A DNA stretch of 52,667 bases from Gammaproteobacteria bacterium (GTDB lineage: Bacteria > Pseudomonadota > Gammaproteobacteria > Eutrophobiales > Eutrophobiaceae): assembly GCA_030835405.1 (NCBI GenBank), contig JAURPG010000110.1, positions 1 to 52,667 of the forward strand, given 5' to 3'. This document shows, in pieces, positions 1-8,863 of this stretch. Numbering within the stretch: position 1 is the stretch's first letter; each line of letters begins with the position of its first letter. A program made the translations under genes and the position numbers. Under the pieces are notes generated by a model that did no database searches, was not told the origin of the DNA, and saw only the letters and a list, made by a program, of their open reading frames with translations.

Positions 1-1
1 G

Positions 2-226
2 CAGGAATATTTTCAGCGTTATGGGCTGACATTAAACAAGTTAAAGGTTGCTAAACCGGAGGTGATTGTTATGCACCCGGGCCCCATTAACAGAGGCATA
101 GAAATAGATTCAAATGTTGCTGACAGTAAAAAATCCGTCATTCTACAACAGGTGAGTCATGGTATTGCCGTGAGAATGGCTGTAATGGCCATGATCATGG
201 GCAGCAGGCCCAGGGACGAAAATTAA
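2..226 (+). CDS. pyrB: Aspartate carbamoyltransferase catalytic chain, C-terminal fragment
   Basis: The window opens inside this gene; only the last 74 residues and the TAA stop are present. The fragment contains the ATCase C-terminal signature MHPGPINRG followed by an S-Q-V-x-x-G-x-x-VRMA segment (here [12 protein letters not shown]), which contributes to the aspartate-binding domain and the final helices. The enzyme condenses carbamoyl phosphate with aspartate in the second step of pyrimidine synthesis. The stop codon directly abuts the ATG of the next gene (TAAATG), so it is surely co-translated with the dihydroorotase-like protein, as in the Pseudomonas pyrB-pyrC' pair. Family assignment is firm; the N-terminal carbamoyl-phosphate domain lies outside the window. 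Confidence 0.95.
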   Translation, partial: QEYFQRYGLTLNKLKVAKPEVIVMHPGPINRGIEIDSNVADSKKSVILQQVSHGIAVRMAVMAMIMGSRPRDEN

Positions 227-1504
227 ATGGCTGGTATCAAAATAGAAAATGCAAGAATTATTGACCCGGCCACTGAACGGGACGAGACCGGCTGTCTTTG
301 TATTGAACAAGGAAAAATTGTCACTGAAGAATCAATGAAGGCCATTGATACCATAATTGACGCTCAAGAAAAGTGGGTCTGCCCCGGAATTATTGATATT
401 TGTGCCTACATGAGCAATCCAGGCCAGGACTTCAAGGCCTCTTTTACCAATGAATCGCTGACTGCTGTAGCATCCGGTATTACCAGTATTGCATGCCCTC
501 CTGATATCCATCCATTAATCGACAATCCTGCTGCAGTGGAAATGATATTGCGTAGCGCCTCTGACACAGGCAAGGTGAAGGTCTTTCCCATAGGCGCCTT
601 AACAGAAGGCCTAAAAGGCGAACGACTGTCAGAAATGCATACCTTGAAAGAGGCGGGGTGTATCGCTGTCGGCAATGCCACGAGACCACTATTAAACAAT
701 GAAATATTACGCCGTACCATGGAATATGCGGCCAGCACGGACCTCACAATCTTTTATTCACCGGAAGATCCTTATCTTAGAAATAATGGCACGATCAATG
801 AAGGGGAAATCAGTACCCGTTTGGGTCTGCCACCCGTTCCACATACTGCAGAAACAGTGGCCGTCAGCACTGCAATATTATTAATGGAACAGACAGGGGC
901 AAGACTGCACTTTAACAGCCTGTCTACATCACGATCTGTTGATATGGTACGTAAGGCAAAGGCAGACGGCCTGCCAATTACCGCAGCTGTAGATATCTGC
1001 CACCTGTATCTTACTGACATGGACGTAGACAACTACAATGCAAGTTGCCATCTTGTTCCACCGCTACGTGACATTGAGGACAAAAATGCCCTTTGGATGG
1101 GCGTTCTCGATGGCACAATTGATGCCGTTTGCTCAGCACATCAACCCATTAGTCTTGATGCCAAAGCTGTACCGTTTACTATGACAACCCCGGGCGCATC
1201 CACAATTGAAATGTTTCTGCCACTATTACTCGATTTTATGTCCAAGAATAAGCGTGATCCGATTAATGGGCTGCGTCTGGTGACTGAGAATACTGCAAAG
1301 ATTATAAAACAACCTCTGGGCTCGCTGAAACCCGGCAGTGCTGCTGATATAATTATATTTGACCCGGATACAAGCTGGACGGCAGACGTCAGCCAGCTTC
1401 TCAGCAAAGGTATGAGTACCCCCTTTGCTAACTGGCAGCTACAAGGCAAGGTGACCCATACCATCATTGATGGTGCAATCGTCTACCAAAATGACCAGGC
1501 ATGA
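227..1504 (+). CDS. pyrC': Dihydroorotase-like protein, catalytically dead (PyrC'/PyrX type)
   Basis: 425 residues with the amidohydrolase layout: N-terminal beta-sandwich part, PGIID metal-site strand near residues 53-57, and a C-terminal ADIIIFD strand. The residues needed for catalysis are gone. The Asp-x-His-x-His zinc motif of type I dihydroorotases reads D-I-C59-A-Y61 here, and the late TDHAPH motif reads CSAHQPI around 302-308, so the catalytic Asp is Ala304. It therefore cannot be an ordinary zinc dihydroorotase. In Pseudomonas the inactive homologue PyrC' forms a complex with PyrB and is needed for ATCase assembly; the TAAATG junction with pyrB supports the same structural role. An active dihydroorotase must be encoded elsewhere. 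Family is certain; the holoenzyme role is inference by homology. Confidence 0.92.
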   Translation: MAGIKIENARIIDPATERDETGCLCIEQGKIVTEESMKAIDTIIDAQEKWVCPGIIDICAYMSNPGQDFKASFTNESLTAVASGITSIACPPDIHPLIDNPAAVEMILRSASDTGKVKVFPIGALTEGLKGERLSEMHTLKEAGCIAVGNATRPLLNNEILRRTMEYAASTDLTIFYSPEDPYLRNNGTINEGEISTRLGLPPVPHTAETVAVSTAILLMEQTGARLHFNSLSTSRSVDMVRKAKADGLPITAAVDICHLYLTDMDVDNYNASCHLVPPLRDIEDKNALWMGVLDGTIDAVCSAHQPISLDAKAVPFTMTTPGASTIEMFLPLLLDFMSKNKRDPINGLRLVTENTAKIIKQPLGSLKPGSAADIIIFDPDTSWTADVSQLLSKGMSTPFANWQLQGKVTHTIIDGAIVYQNDQA

Positions 1505-1566
1505 CGTTTTTTTGTTATTCTCTCGCAGTTTAAAAATAAATTTGTACGACATAAAAAACTAATTAA

Positions 1567-2448
1567 ATGCCATTAATCAATACCAGAGACACTATCTATC
1601 TTGAGCAGTCTGAGGTCCTTTCACGGCATGAATATCCTGGGGACCAATATGTTATGCGTTTGAATGCGCCACAAACTGCACAACAAGCCGGGCCTGGAAA
1701 CTTTGTTCATATACAATGTGATTCAACTATCCCATTACGGCGCCCAATGTCTATCATGCGCGCTGACTCAAAAAACAACTGGATTGAAGTCCTGTTTAAG
1801 GTTCATGGGAAGGGCACTGAATTATTATCAAAGAAATGCCCTGGAGACAACTTAAGTTTATTAGGTCCCATAGGCGTACCGTTTAAGATGTCCGATTATC
1901 GACGCCTGCCTCTGCTGATTGGGGGGGGTGTCGGCATTCCTCCCATGATCTTTCTTGCTGAACACATTAAGAACCAGCAAGATGAGTACAAGCCATTTGT
2001 CATTGCTGGCTCTGAGATTCCGTTTCCGTTTACACCAACACCTTCAAAAATCATGGTTAGTGGTATATCAGAAGGCACGATTGCCAGCATGCCCCTATTG
2101 GAAGACTGGGGTATTCCCAGCCGCCTAACCAGTCGGCAAGGCTATGCCGGCTGCTATGATGGGTTTGTTACGGACCTGACAAGAGTATGGCTTGACTCTC
2201 TCAGTCCTGATACATTAAAAGATGTTGAAATTTTTAGTTGTGGCCCAACACCCATGTTGCAAGCTGTTGCCGATGTGGCCCATGAGTATCAGTTACCCTG
2301 TCAGGTCTCTCTGGAAGAATATATGGCTTGCGCCGTGGGGGGATGTGCAGGCTGCACAGTTCTAGTGACAACGGATGCCGGTGAGGCTATGAAACGGGTA
2401 TGCGTGGATGGCCCCGTGTTTGAGGCCGCTACGGTGTTTCCGCGATAA
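1567..2448 (+). CDS. PyrK-like dihydroorotate dehydrogenase electron-transfer flavoprotein
   Basis: 293-residue ferredoxin-NADP reductase-fold protein. Visible parts in order: FAD-binding RRPMS at 58-62, an NAD-binding glycine cluster GGGVGIPP at 119-126, the SCGPTPM motif near 224-230, and a C-terminal 2Fe-2S site with Cys255, Cys260, Cys263 and Cys279 in the PyrK spacing C-x4-C-x2-C-x15-C. PyrK normally pairs with a class 1B PyrD and passes electrons from dihydroorotate to NAD. No pyrD lies in the window, so this is an orphan subunit next to pyrB-pyrC'. The 62-bp gap from pyrC' suggests the same transcript. No clear ribosome site precedes the ATG. Another role, such as a reductase for a different flavoenzyme, cannot be excluded. 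Confidence 0.85.
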   Translation: MPLINTRDTIYLEQSEVLSRHEYPGDQYVMRLNAPQTAQQAGPGNFVHIQCDSTIPLRRPMSIMRADSKNNWIEVLFKVHGKGTELLSKKCPGDNLSLLGPIGVPFKMSDYRRLPLLIGGGVGIPPMIFLAEHIKNQQDEYKPFVIAGSEIPFPFTPTPSKIMVSGISEGTIASMPLLEDWGIPSRLTSRQGYAGCYDGFVTDLTRVWLDSLSPDTLKDVEIFSCGPTPMLQAVADVAHEYQLPCQVSLEEYMACAVGGCAGCTVLVTTDAGEAMKRVCVDGPVFEAATVFPR

Positions 2449-2463
2449 ACCTGTTAAAGCCTA

Positions 2464-4530
2464 TTAGAAAGCATATCTCGCAGAAACCCCGCCATGAAAG
2501 TTTCGTTGGGGTGCCGGCTCAAAAAATCGACCGAAACCACCGTTGAGACGTACATTTGAATTGTATTTCTCATTAAATATGTTATTTACACTCACATAGG
2601 GCGTAACCTGCCACTGATCAATTTCTTTCTTATAACCTAATTGAAAGTTTGAAACCGTATAGGAATCCGATTCCACAGTATTAGAGTCATTGGCATAAAA
2701 ACTATCGATATACAACAGGTCCAAAACACTAAATAAACCATAACTACTTTCATATCTTAATTCCGCATGGAGCTGCTGGTCCGGGATGCCGGGGATCTTG
2801 TTTCCGGTAAAGTTTTCAGTTGCAGTTCGGAACCGCTGATATTGCGCATCGATTGCACTATAAACCAGGCTAGCAGACAGTACCGGTAATATCCTTGCGG
2901 TGACACCTGCCTCAAGCCCTTCACGAAGGGATTTCCCTGCATTACGAAAGAAGGTACGACCAGTAAAGCCGTCCTCTTCAAACGGCACCAGTTCGTTATC
3001 CACCTCAATTCTGTAGACCGCAAACTCATAATCTAATGGAATTCTGCTTTGTATGGTGCCTTTTGCGCCTAACTCCACATTATTCGCCGTCTGATTTCTA
3101 AGGTTTCGATTAAAACCCCCGCCATTGGGGTTAGCAAACTCCGTTGTGGTTGGGGTCTCAAATGCTGTTGAAAAATTAAAATATAAATTAACCCAATCAT
3201 CTACATCCCATAATAGTCCGAACCTCGGGCTAAACTTGTTAAAGTCTTTATTGCCGGAGTCATCCCCAGAATTATTGGCGAGAAAATTATCCGATACTTC
3301 AAAATCAATATCATCAAATCTGGCACCCAGGGTAACCTGAAGGTTGGTTAATATGGCAAACTCGCTTTGCACATACATCCCTTTGCTTAATACTTCTTCC
3401 AATTGATCAAACGTCAAGTCTCCCCTGATTCCGCCTTCCTGATTAACAAAACGTTGTCGATCATCACGCTGGTAATCAACATCAAACCCGGCAATAAACC
3501 TGAAGCTGTAATCCATAATGTCCTGAGAGTAGGTATATTGCCCCCCACCTCCAATAAACGTACGATCAAATTGCACCTGACCCCCGTTGCTTTCTGCTAT
3601 TCCCCCTGCAAATGGCAACCTGTTAGCAAAGTCCAGAAAGGTATAATAATTTTTAAAAAGGATTTCATGGCCATCTGCCAGGCTGCGCCGATATGTCAGG
3701 CCTAACCTCTGCTGGCTTCGCTCTTCACCGCCATTAAACAAAATGTTTCTGTCCCTGCCCTGAGTCCTGTCTGCTTCAACTTCTGCGGCATTCAATGCCC
3801 CCGGGTCTCCCATGTCAGGAATATCCAGGATATTAAACGTCGCCGCCAGTTCACCTTTTTCATCAATCTGATATTTGATTTTTGAATTAAATGAATTGCG
3901 ATCCACGTAGGAATGTCCTCGAAATCCGTCCAGGTCAGTTATTGAACCACTCAACAGATAGTTGATTTTATTGTATTGTCCCCCGGTCTTAAGCTGATAT
4001 TTTTGTAGCCCAAATTCACCAACTGTAATTCTTCCTTCCGCATATGGGTCTTCGGAACCATCTTCAGTGATAATATTGATAACACCGCCTGATGCACTCC
4101 CATAAAGAGAAGATGATGGCCCCCTGGCCACCTCAATTCGCCTGGCTGAACCAAGATCAATCTCGTCAACATTTCCCTGACCATCGGGCATAGTGGCTGG
4201 CACGCCATCGACAATAACCTTGATCCCCCTGATTCCAAAGGCAGAGCGTGCACCAAAACCACGAATAGAAATGCGTTGGGCCTGGGAAAAGTTATGGCTA
4301 TTCTGGAGAAACACACCGGGGACTCTTTTCAAGGACTCTTCTAATGTTAATTGCTGCTGCCCCGTTTGAATAATCGAACCATCGACACTGCTGACAGCTG
4401 CCGGCACGTTACCGATTTCTATTTCACCCCGGGTTCCGGTGATGACCATCTCCTCCATCTGGTTTTGCGCGAAAATACTATTGGCATGGAAGATACCTGT
4501 TAGTAAAAATGCCGTTAAGAATAGCTTCAT
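2464..4530 (-). CDS. TonB-dependent outer-membrane receptor
   Basis: 688 residues. A signal peptide occupies about residues 1-21 (hydrophobic core, ending S-I-F-A before Gln). A TonB box-like segment EEMVITGTR follows at once, then a plug domain with the conserved RISIRGFG, VIVDGVP and RIEVARGPSSSLYGS motifs, and a long beta-barrel ending in Phe after aromatic-alternating strands (SARYAF). Such receptors import ferric siderophores, cobalamin or other scarce nutrients using TonB-ExbBD energy. The substrate cannot be told from sequence alone, and no transporter, exbBD or siderophore gene is nearby. AAGGA precedes the ATG at a usual distance. It follows the pilT/U genes on the same strand after 52 bp, probably with its own promoter. 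I saw no convincing Fur box there. Confidence 0.93.
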   Translation of the reverse strand: MKLFLTAFLLTGIFHANSIFAQNQMEEMVITGTRGEIEIGNVPAAVSSVDGSIIQTGQQQLTLEESLKRVPGVFLQNSHNFSQAQRISIRGFGARSAFGIRGIKVIVDGVPATMPDGQGNVDEIDLGSARRIEVARGPSSSLYGSASGGVINIITEDGSEDPYAEGRITVGEFGLQKYQLKTGGQYNKINYLLSGSITDLDGFRGHSYVDRNSFNSKIKYQIDEKGELAATFNILDIPDMGDPGALNAAEVEADRTQGRDRNILFNGGEERSQQRLGLTYRRSLADGHEILFKNYYTFLDFANRLPFAGGIAESNGGQVQFDRTFIGGGGQYTYSQDIMDYSFRFIAGFDVDYQRDDRQRFVNQEGGIRGDLTFDQLEEVLSKGMYVQSEFAILTNLQVTLGARFDDIDFEVSDNFLANNSGDDSGNKDFNKFSPRFGLLWDVDDWVNLYFNFSTAFETPTTTEFANPNGGGFNRNLRNQTANNVELGAKGTIQSRIPLDYEFAVYRIEVDNELVPFEEDGFTGRTFFRNAGKSLREGLEAGVTARILPVLSASLVYSAIDAQYQRFRTATENFTGNKIPGIPDQQLHAELRYESSYGLFSVLDLLYIDSFYANDSNTVESDSYTVSNFQLGYKKEIDQWQVTPYVSVNNIFNEKYNSNVRLNGGFGRFFEPAPQRNFHGGVSARYAF

Positions 4531-4582
4531 AGTCTAGTCCTTAAGTAAATTACTATTTGCATACATAGTCAAAAAATATCGA

Positions 4583-5641
4583 TCAGCCAAAATTAATCTT
4601 GGCCTCCAGGTTGGTCCGCGAATCAGCATTGCTTAATGCCTCTTCAAGTTCGATCCTGCCTTCCTTATAGAGATTGTGTAAAGCCATATCAAATGTCTGC
4701 ATGCCTCTCTGTCCGCTGCCTTCCATAGCTTCCTTAATCTGTTCAATTTCTCCTTTAAGTATCAACTCAGCAATGTGCGGCGTATTAATTAGAATTTCAA
4801 TTGCTGCGCAACGCTTACCATCGACAGCCATTACCAGCCTTTGTGAAATCACCGCCCTGAGGTTCAGCGAGAGGTCCATAAATAATTGTTTGTGCAGGTC
4901 CTGGGGAAACATATTGATCACTCGTTCCATCGCCTGGTTGGCATTATTGGCATGCAGGGTTGAAATAGCCAGGTGCCCGGTATTGGCCAGTTCCAGCGCC
5001 GCCTCCATCGTCAGCCTGTCACGAATCTCACCAATCAATATAACGTCCGGGGCCTCGCGTAACGATGCCTTCAGGGCATTGGCGTAGGATAATGTGTCTA
5101 CACCCACTTCTCGCTGGTTTAACAGGGATTTTTTATTGGGATGACTGAATTCAACCGGGTCTTCAATAGTTAATATGTGGCCCGACATGGTTTCATTTCT
5201 ATGGTTAATCATGGCCGCCAGTGTGGTTGATTTTCCTGAACCGGTAGCACCTACCATAAGTATCAAGCCACGCTTATGATTGATAAGTTCTTTCAATATA
5301 TCCGGGACACCGAGTTGTTCCGTAGTAGGGATTTCACTCGGGATTCGTCGCAGCACCATCCCCACTTCACCACGCTGTTTAAACACATTGACGCGAAACC
5401 GTGCTGACCCATCGGGCATGGGAATAGCAAAATCACACTCCATTGTTTCTTCAAATTGTGCGATCTGATGGTCGTTCATAATCCCATACGCGGCGGCCCT
5501 ACACATACTTCCATCCAGGACAGTCTTGCCCACCGGGGTCGCCTTCCCCTCCAGCTTGACTTTAACCGGAGCACCTACGGTAAAAAAAAGATCCGATGCG
5601 CTCTTTTCTACAACTAATTTAAGATAAGGGAGTATGTCCAT
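4583..5641 (-). CDS. PilT/PilU-family type IV pilus ATPase, third paralogue
   Basis: 352-residue secretion/retraction ATPase. It has the N-terminal PAS-like part (SASDLFFTVGAPV), Walker A GATGSGKST near residue 130, the Asp box TIEDPVEF, Walker B VILIGEIRD and the His box STLHANNA. Its C-terminus (TPHIAELILKGEIEQIKEAM, then GMQTFDMAL) resembles PilU more than PilT, because the PilT AIRNLIRE motif is replaced. It is last in a pilT-pilU-pilT-like row, 33 bp after pilU. It probably acts at the inner-membrane pilus base as an accessory retraction motor. Whether it supports PilT as PilU does or drives another filament is open. AGGAGA lies about 11 bases before the ATG. Confidence 0.9.
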   Translation of the reverse strand: MDILPYLKLVVEKSASDLFFTVGAPVKVKLEGKATPVGKTVLDGSMCRAAAYGIMNDHQIAQFEETMECDFAIPMPDGSARFRVNVFKQRGEVGMVLRRIPSEIPTTEQLGVPDILKELINHKRGLILMVGATGSGKSTTLAAMINHRNETMSGHILTIEDPVEFSHPNKKSLLNQREVGVDTLSYANALKASLREAPDVILIGEIRDRLTMEAALELANTGHLAISTLHANNANQAMERVINMFPQDLHKQLFMDLSLNLRAVISQRLVMAVDGKRCAAIEILINTPHIAELILKGEIEQIKEAMEGSGQRGMQTFDMALHNLYKEGRIELEEALSNADSRTNLEAKINFG

Positions 5642-5674
5642 TAAAAAAATATCTCCTGGTAATTCGATTTCATC

Positions 5675-6844
5675 TTATTTCATCATGCCTGAATTTTCTT
5701 CCTCGTCTTCTTCCAGGCTAAGGTGATCCAAGCCTGCCATCTTGTCACTTTCCTTGGAATCCTTACCTTCCAGCTTAATCTTTAGTCGCAACTCGTTCAC
5801 GGAATCTGCGTTTCTTAGTGCTTCTTCATAAGAGATTTTGTCAGCCTGCTGCAGGTCAAACAACGCCTGATCAAAGGTTTGCATTCCCTGCTCTCTGGAT
5901 TTAGACATAATTGACTTGATTTCGTGAACTTCGCCCTTGAGGATCAGATCCTGAATCAATGGTGAGTTTAGCAATATCTCTATAGCTGCATGACGACCTT
6001 TGCCGTCAGGTGTTTTTACCAGTCGTTGAGAAATAATCGCCTTGAGGTTTAATGACAGGTCCATTAACAACTGAGTACGTCTTTCTTCGGGAAAGAAGTT
6101 AATAATACGGTCAAGTGCCTGGTTAGAACTATTCGCGTGCAAAGTCGCCATGGCCAGGTGCCCCGTCTCGGCAAATGCTATACCAAATTCCATCGTGTCA
6201 CGGTCCCTGATTTCGCCCAGCAATATCACATCAGGGGCCTGGCGCAGTGTATTTTTCAGGGCGATCTCCCAGTCATCGGTATCAACACCCACTTCACGTT
6301 GCATAATAATGCAATTCTTGTGAGGGTGGACATATTCGATAGGATCTTCAATGGTAATGATATGACCGTAACTGTTCTGATTGCGATAATCAATCATGGC
6401 TGCCAGGGAAGTGGATTTCCCCGAGCCTGTACCACCCACCATGATAATCAAACCATTTTTTGCCATAACAACGTCTTTCAGTATCTCCGGCAACTTTAAT
6501 TTATCCATGTTCGGCACTTCAGTCTCAATAACACGCATTACCATTCCACAAAAACTCTGTTGAATAAATGCGTTGGCACGAAACCGTCCTATGCCTGCAG
6601 GGGCAACTGCAAAATTACACTCCTTGGTGGCCTCATACTCTTTCAATTGCCGATCATTCATGATGGCATAACATAGCGCCTTGGTGTTTTCGGCAGTCAA
6701 TGCTGTTTTGGACATTGGTTGCAATTTACCCTGAGCCTTCATCGCTGGCGGAAACCCGACGGTAATAAACAGATCAGAACCCTTTTTCTCAATCATCAGC
6801 TTGAGAAGGTCGCGCATAAACTTGATCGCCTGTTCTCTTTCCAT
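5675..6844 (-). CDS. pilU: Type IV pilus twitching ATPase PilU
   Basis: 389 residues, the usual PilU length. Motifs seen are Walker A GGTGSGKST, Asp box TIEDPIEY, Walker B VILLGEIRD and His box ATLHANSS. A C-terminal tail after residue 360 is rich in Glu, Asp and Lys (ending DEEENSGMMK), typical of PilU and absent from PilT. PilU is a PilT-dependent retraction ATPase that adds force to pilus retraction. The ATG is preceded by a strong GGGGAG site. It starts 36 bp after pilT, so the pair is likely co-transcribed, as in Pseudomonas. Confidence 0.93.
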   Translation of the reverse strand: MEREQAIKFMRDLLKLMIEKKGSDLFITVGFPPAMKAQGKLQPMSKTALTAENTKALCYAIMNDRQLKEYEATKECNFAVAPAGIGRFRANAFIQQSFCGMVMRVIETEVPNMDKLKLPEILKDVVMAKNGLIIMVGGTGSGKSTSLAAMIDYRNQNSYGHIITIEDPIEYVHPHKNCIIMQREVGVDTDDWEIALKNTLRQAPDVILLGEIRDRDTMEFGIAFAETGHLAMATLHANSSNQALDRIINFFPEERRTQLLMDLSLNLKAIISQRLVKTPDGKGRHAAIEILLNSPLIQDLILKGEVHEIKSIMSKSREQGMQTFDQALFDLQQADKISYEEALRNADSVNELRLKIKLEGKDSKESDKMAGLDHLSLEEDEEENSGMMK

Positions 6845-6880
6845 TACTCCCCTCGCATTACATTTGTTTTGGTAATCTTG

Positions 6881-7915
6881 TTAGAAACTATCTTTGTTTG
6901 AAGCTTTGGATTTGGCTTCGTTGACATCCACGAGGCCTTTTTGGATCAGTTGCTGCAGATTCTGGTCCAGGGTCTGCATCCCAAACTGTTGACCCGTCTG
7001 GATAGCAGAGTACATCTGGGCAATTTTATTTTCGCGGATCAGGTTTCGAATAGCAGGCGTTCCAATCATTATTTCATGGGCGGCAACACGCCCACCACCT
7101 TTTTTCTTTAACAAGGTTTGAGATATAACTGCTTTTAAGGATTCAGATAACATTGCCCTTACCATATCTTTTTCTTCCGCAGGAAAGACGTCAACGATAC
7201 GGTCAATGGTCTTGGCCGCCGAGCTAGTATGCAAAGTACCAAATACAAGGTGCCCTGTTTCAGCAGCAGACAAGGCCAGGCGGATAGTCTCCAGGTCTCG
7301 CATCTCACCCACCAGTATGACGTCAGGATCTTCTCGCAGTGCTGAACGTAAGGCTTCGTTAAAACCCAGCGTGTCTCGATGCACTTCGCGCTGATTTACC
7401 AGACACTTTTTGCTGGTGTGGACAAATTCAATTGGATCTTCAACGGTAAGAATATGTCCGTACTCAGTATCATTTTTGTGGTTTACCATCGCCGCCAGCG
7501 TTGTTGATTTGCCGGAACCCGTGGGACCCGTTACCAACACAACACCTCTCGGGGTATCCGATATTTCTTCAAAAATTTTTGGTGCGCCTAATTGTTCCAG
7601 GGAAAGTATTTCTGATGGAATTGTTCTAAATACCGCCCCTGAGCCTCTGTTATGGTTAAAGGCATTTACCCTGAACCTGGCCAGCCCCGGTATCTCAAAT
7701 GAAAAGTCACATTCAAGGAATTCTTCATAATCCTTTCTTTGCTTGTCATTCATGATGTCATAGACCATGTCATGCACTTCTTTATGGTCCATAGATGGCA
7801 CATTTATTCTTCTTACATCACCATCAACCCTAATCATTGGCGGCAGGCCTGCCGATAAGTGCAGATCCGAACAACCATTTTTTACGCCAAATGCAAGCAA
7901 TTCACCTATATCCAT
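6881..7915 (-). CDS. pilT: Type IV pilus retraction ATPase PilT
   Basis: 344 residues, standard PilT length. It shows the N-terminal SDLHLSAGLPP motif, Walker A GPTGSGKST at 130-138, Asp box TVEDPIEF, Walker B VILVGEMRD, His box GTLHTSSA and the diagnostic C-terminal AIRNLIRENK motif required for retraction. It hydrolyses ATP as a hexamer to depolymerise PilA filaments, giving twitching motility and DNA uptake. It heads the pilT-pilU-pilT-like row and is divergent from yggS, the arrangement known from Pseudomonas. GGAG lies 7 bases before the ATG. Confidence 0.96.
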   Translation of the reverse strand: MDIGELLAFGVKNGCSDLHLSAGLPPMIRVDGDVRRINVPSMDHKEVHDMVYDIMNDKQRKDYEEFLECDFSFEIPGLARFRVNAFNHNRGSGAVFRTIPSEILSLEQLGAPKIFEEISDTPRGVVLVTGPTGSGKSTTLAAMVNHKNDTEYGHILTVEDPIEFVHTSKKCLVNQREVHRDTLGFNEALRSALREDPDVILVGEMRDLETIRLALSAAETGHLVFGTLHTSSAAKTIDRIVDVFPAEEKDMVRAMLSESLKAVISQTLLKKKGGGRVAAHEIMIGTPAIRNLIRENKIAQMYSAIQTGQQFGMQTLDQNLQQLIQKGLVDVNEAKSKASNKDSF

Positions 7916-8024
7916 CGTGATCTCCAGAATTATTATTAAAGATTAATTCTCAAGGAATACATTTGATCCCTGTTAGTCATTGTAATTAATGAAACAGACG
8001 TATCTTGATCCACATTCCAACCGT

Positions 8025-8030
8025 TATAAT
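8025..8030 (+). promoter_or_regulatory. Possible -10 box of the yggS-proC-yggT promoter
   Basis: A perfect TATAAT stands 33 bases before the GTG start of yggS in the 147-bp divergent pilT/yggS spacer. The best upstream -35 match (TTGATC, 8005-8010) is only 14 bases away, shorter than the usual 16-18, so the full promoter is uncertain. The rest of the spacer is AT-rich and I saw no clear operator. Confidence 0.35.
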
Positions 8031-8062
8031 TATTTTAAAATGTAACTTTACGTAACGAATAT

Positions 8063-8785
8063 GTGATAATTATTATCAGCTTAGCTTACCAAAATAAAGT
8101 GGAAAATATCGAAAAAAATATCGAAAATCTGTTGGGGCAGATTTATGCTGCAGAGCAAAAATATGGGCGTAAAAATGGCTCTGTTCGCCTCCTTGCCGTT
8201 AGTAAAACCAAAAGCGCTACGGAGGTCGAAAAGGCGATATCAGCCGGACTGACAGATTTTGGTGAAAATTATCTGCAAGAGGCCCTCCCCAAGGTCGAAT
8301 CTCTCCGCCGTTTTCAACCAAGCTGGTATTTTATTGGGCCTTTACAATCAAACAAAACTCGACAGGTTGCAGAGAATTTTGACTGGGTCTTATCAGTAGA
8401 CCGGAAAAAAACAGCGAAGCGGTTGGGAAGTGCCAGGCCACGGCAGCTTGGGCCGCTAAATCTATGTATACAAGTCAATGTCAGCGGGGAGACCTCAAAG
8501 TCCGGCGTTAATATGAGTGAAGCGTTGCCTCTGGCCTTGCAGATTATGGGGCAGCCGGGGATCTGTCTAAGAGGTATTATGGGGATACCCGCACCAACGC
8601 ACGAAATTACAGAACAACGCAAGGCATTTAGGCAATTGAAGGACATTTTCGACACTATGAATGACCATGGCCTGGGACTTGATACCTTATCAATGGGAAT
8701 GAGCAACGACCTCGAGTCTGCCATTGCCGAGGGCTCAACAATGGTCAGAGTCGGCACTGCAATTTTCGGACAAAGAAATAAATAG
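8063..8785 (+). CDS. yggS: PLP homeostasis protein, YggS/PROSC family
   Basis: 240-residue alanine-racemase-fold (type III) protein that binds pyridoxal phosphate without known catalysis and buffers PLP and amino-acid pools. The PLP lysine lies in LLAVSKTK (Lys48), followed by the family motifs FGENYLQE, WYFIGPLQSNK, LSVDR and a C-terminal SMGMSNDLESAI. The start is uncertain. The GTG at 8063 adds an odd leader (MIIIISLAYQN); a second GTG at 8099 would begin just before ENIEKN and give a more ordinary N-terminus. It heads a yggS-proC-yggT group, conserved in many gammaproteobacteria next to pilT. Confidence 0.93.
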   Translation: MIIIISLAYQNKVENIEKNIENLLGQIYAAEQKYGRKNGSVRLLAVSKTKSATEVEKAISAGLTDFGENYLQEALPKVESLRRFQPSWYFIGPLQSNKTRQVAENFDWVLSVDRKKTAKRLGSARPRQLGPLNLCIQVNVSGETSKSGVNMSEALPLALQIMGQPGICLRGIMGIPAPTHEITEQRKAFRQLKDIFDTMNDHGLGLDTLSMGMSNDLESAIAEGSTMVRVGTAIFGQRNK

Positions 8786-8863
8786 TTATCCATGTTGAAA
8801 TAACGGGGATTGCCCAAATATTAAACCAATACACATAACACAAATGGTATTATCTAAATCTCA

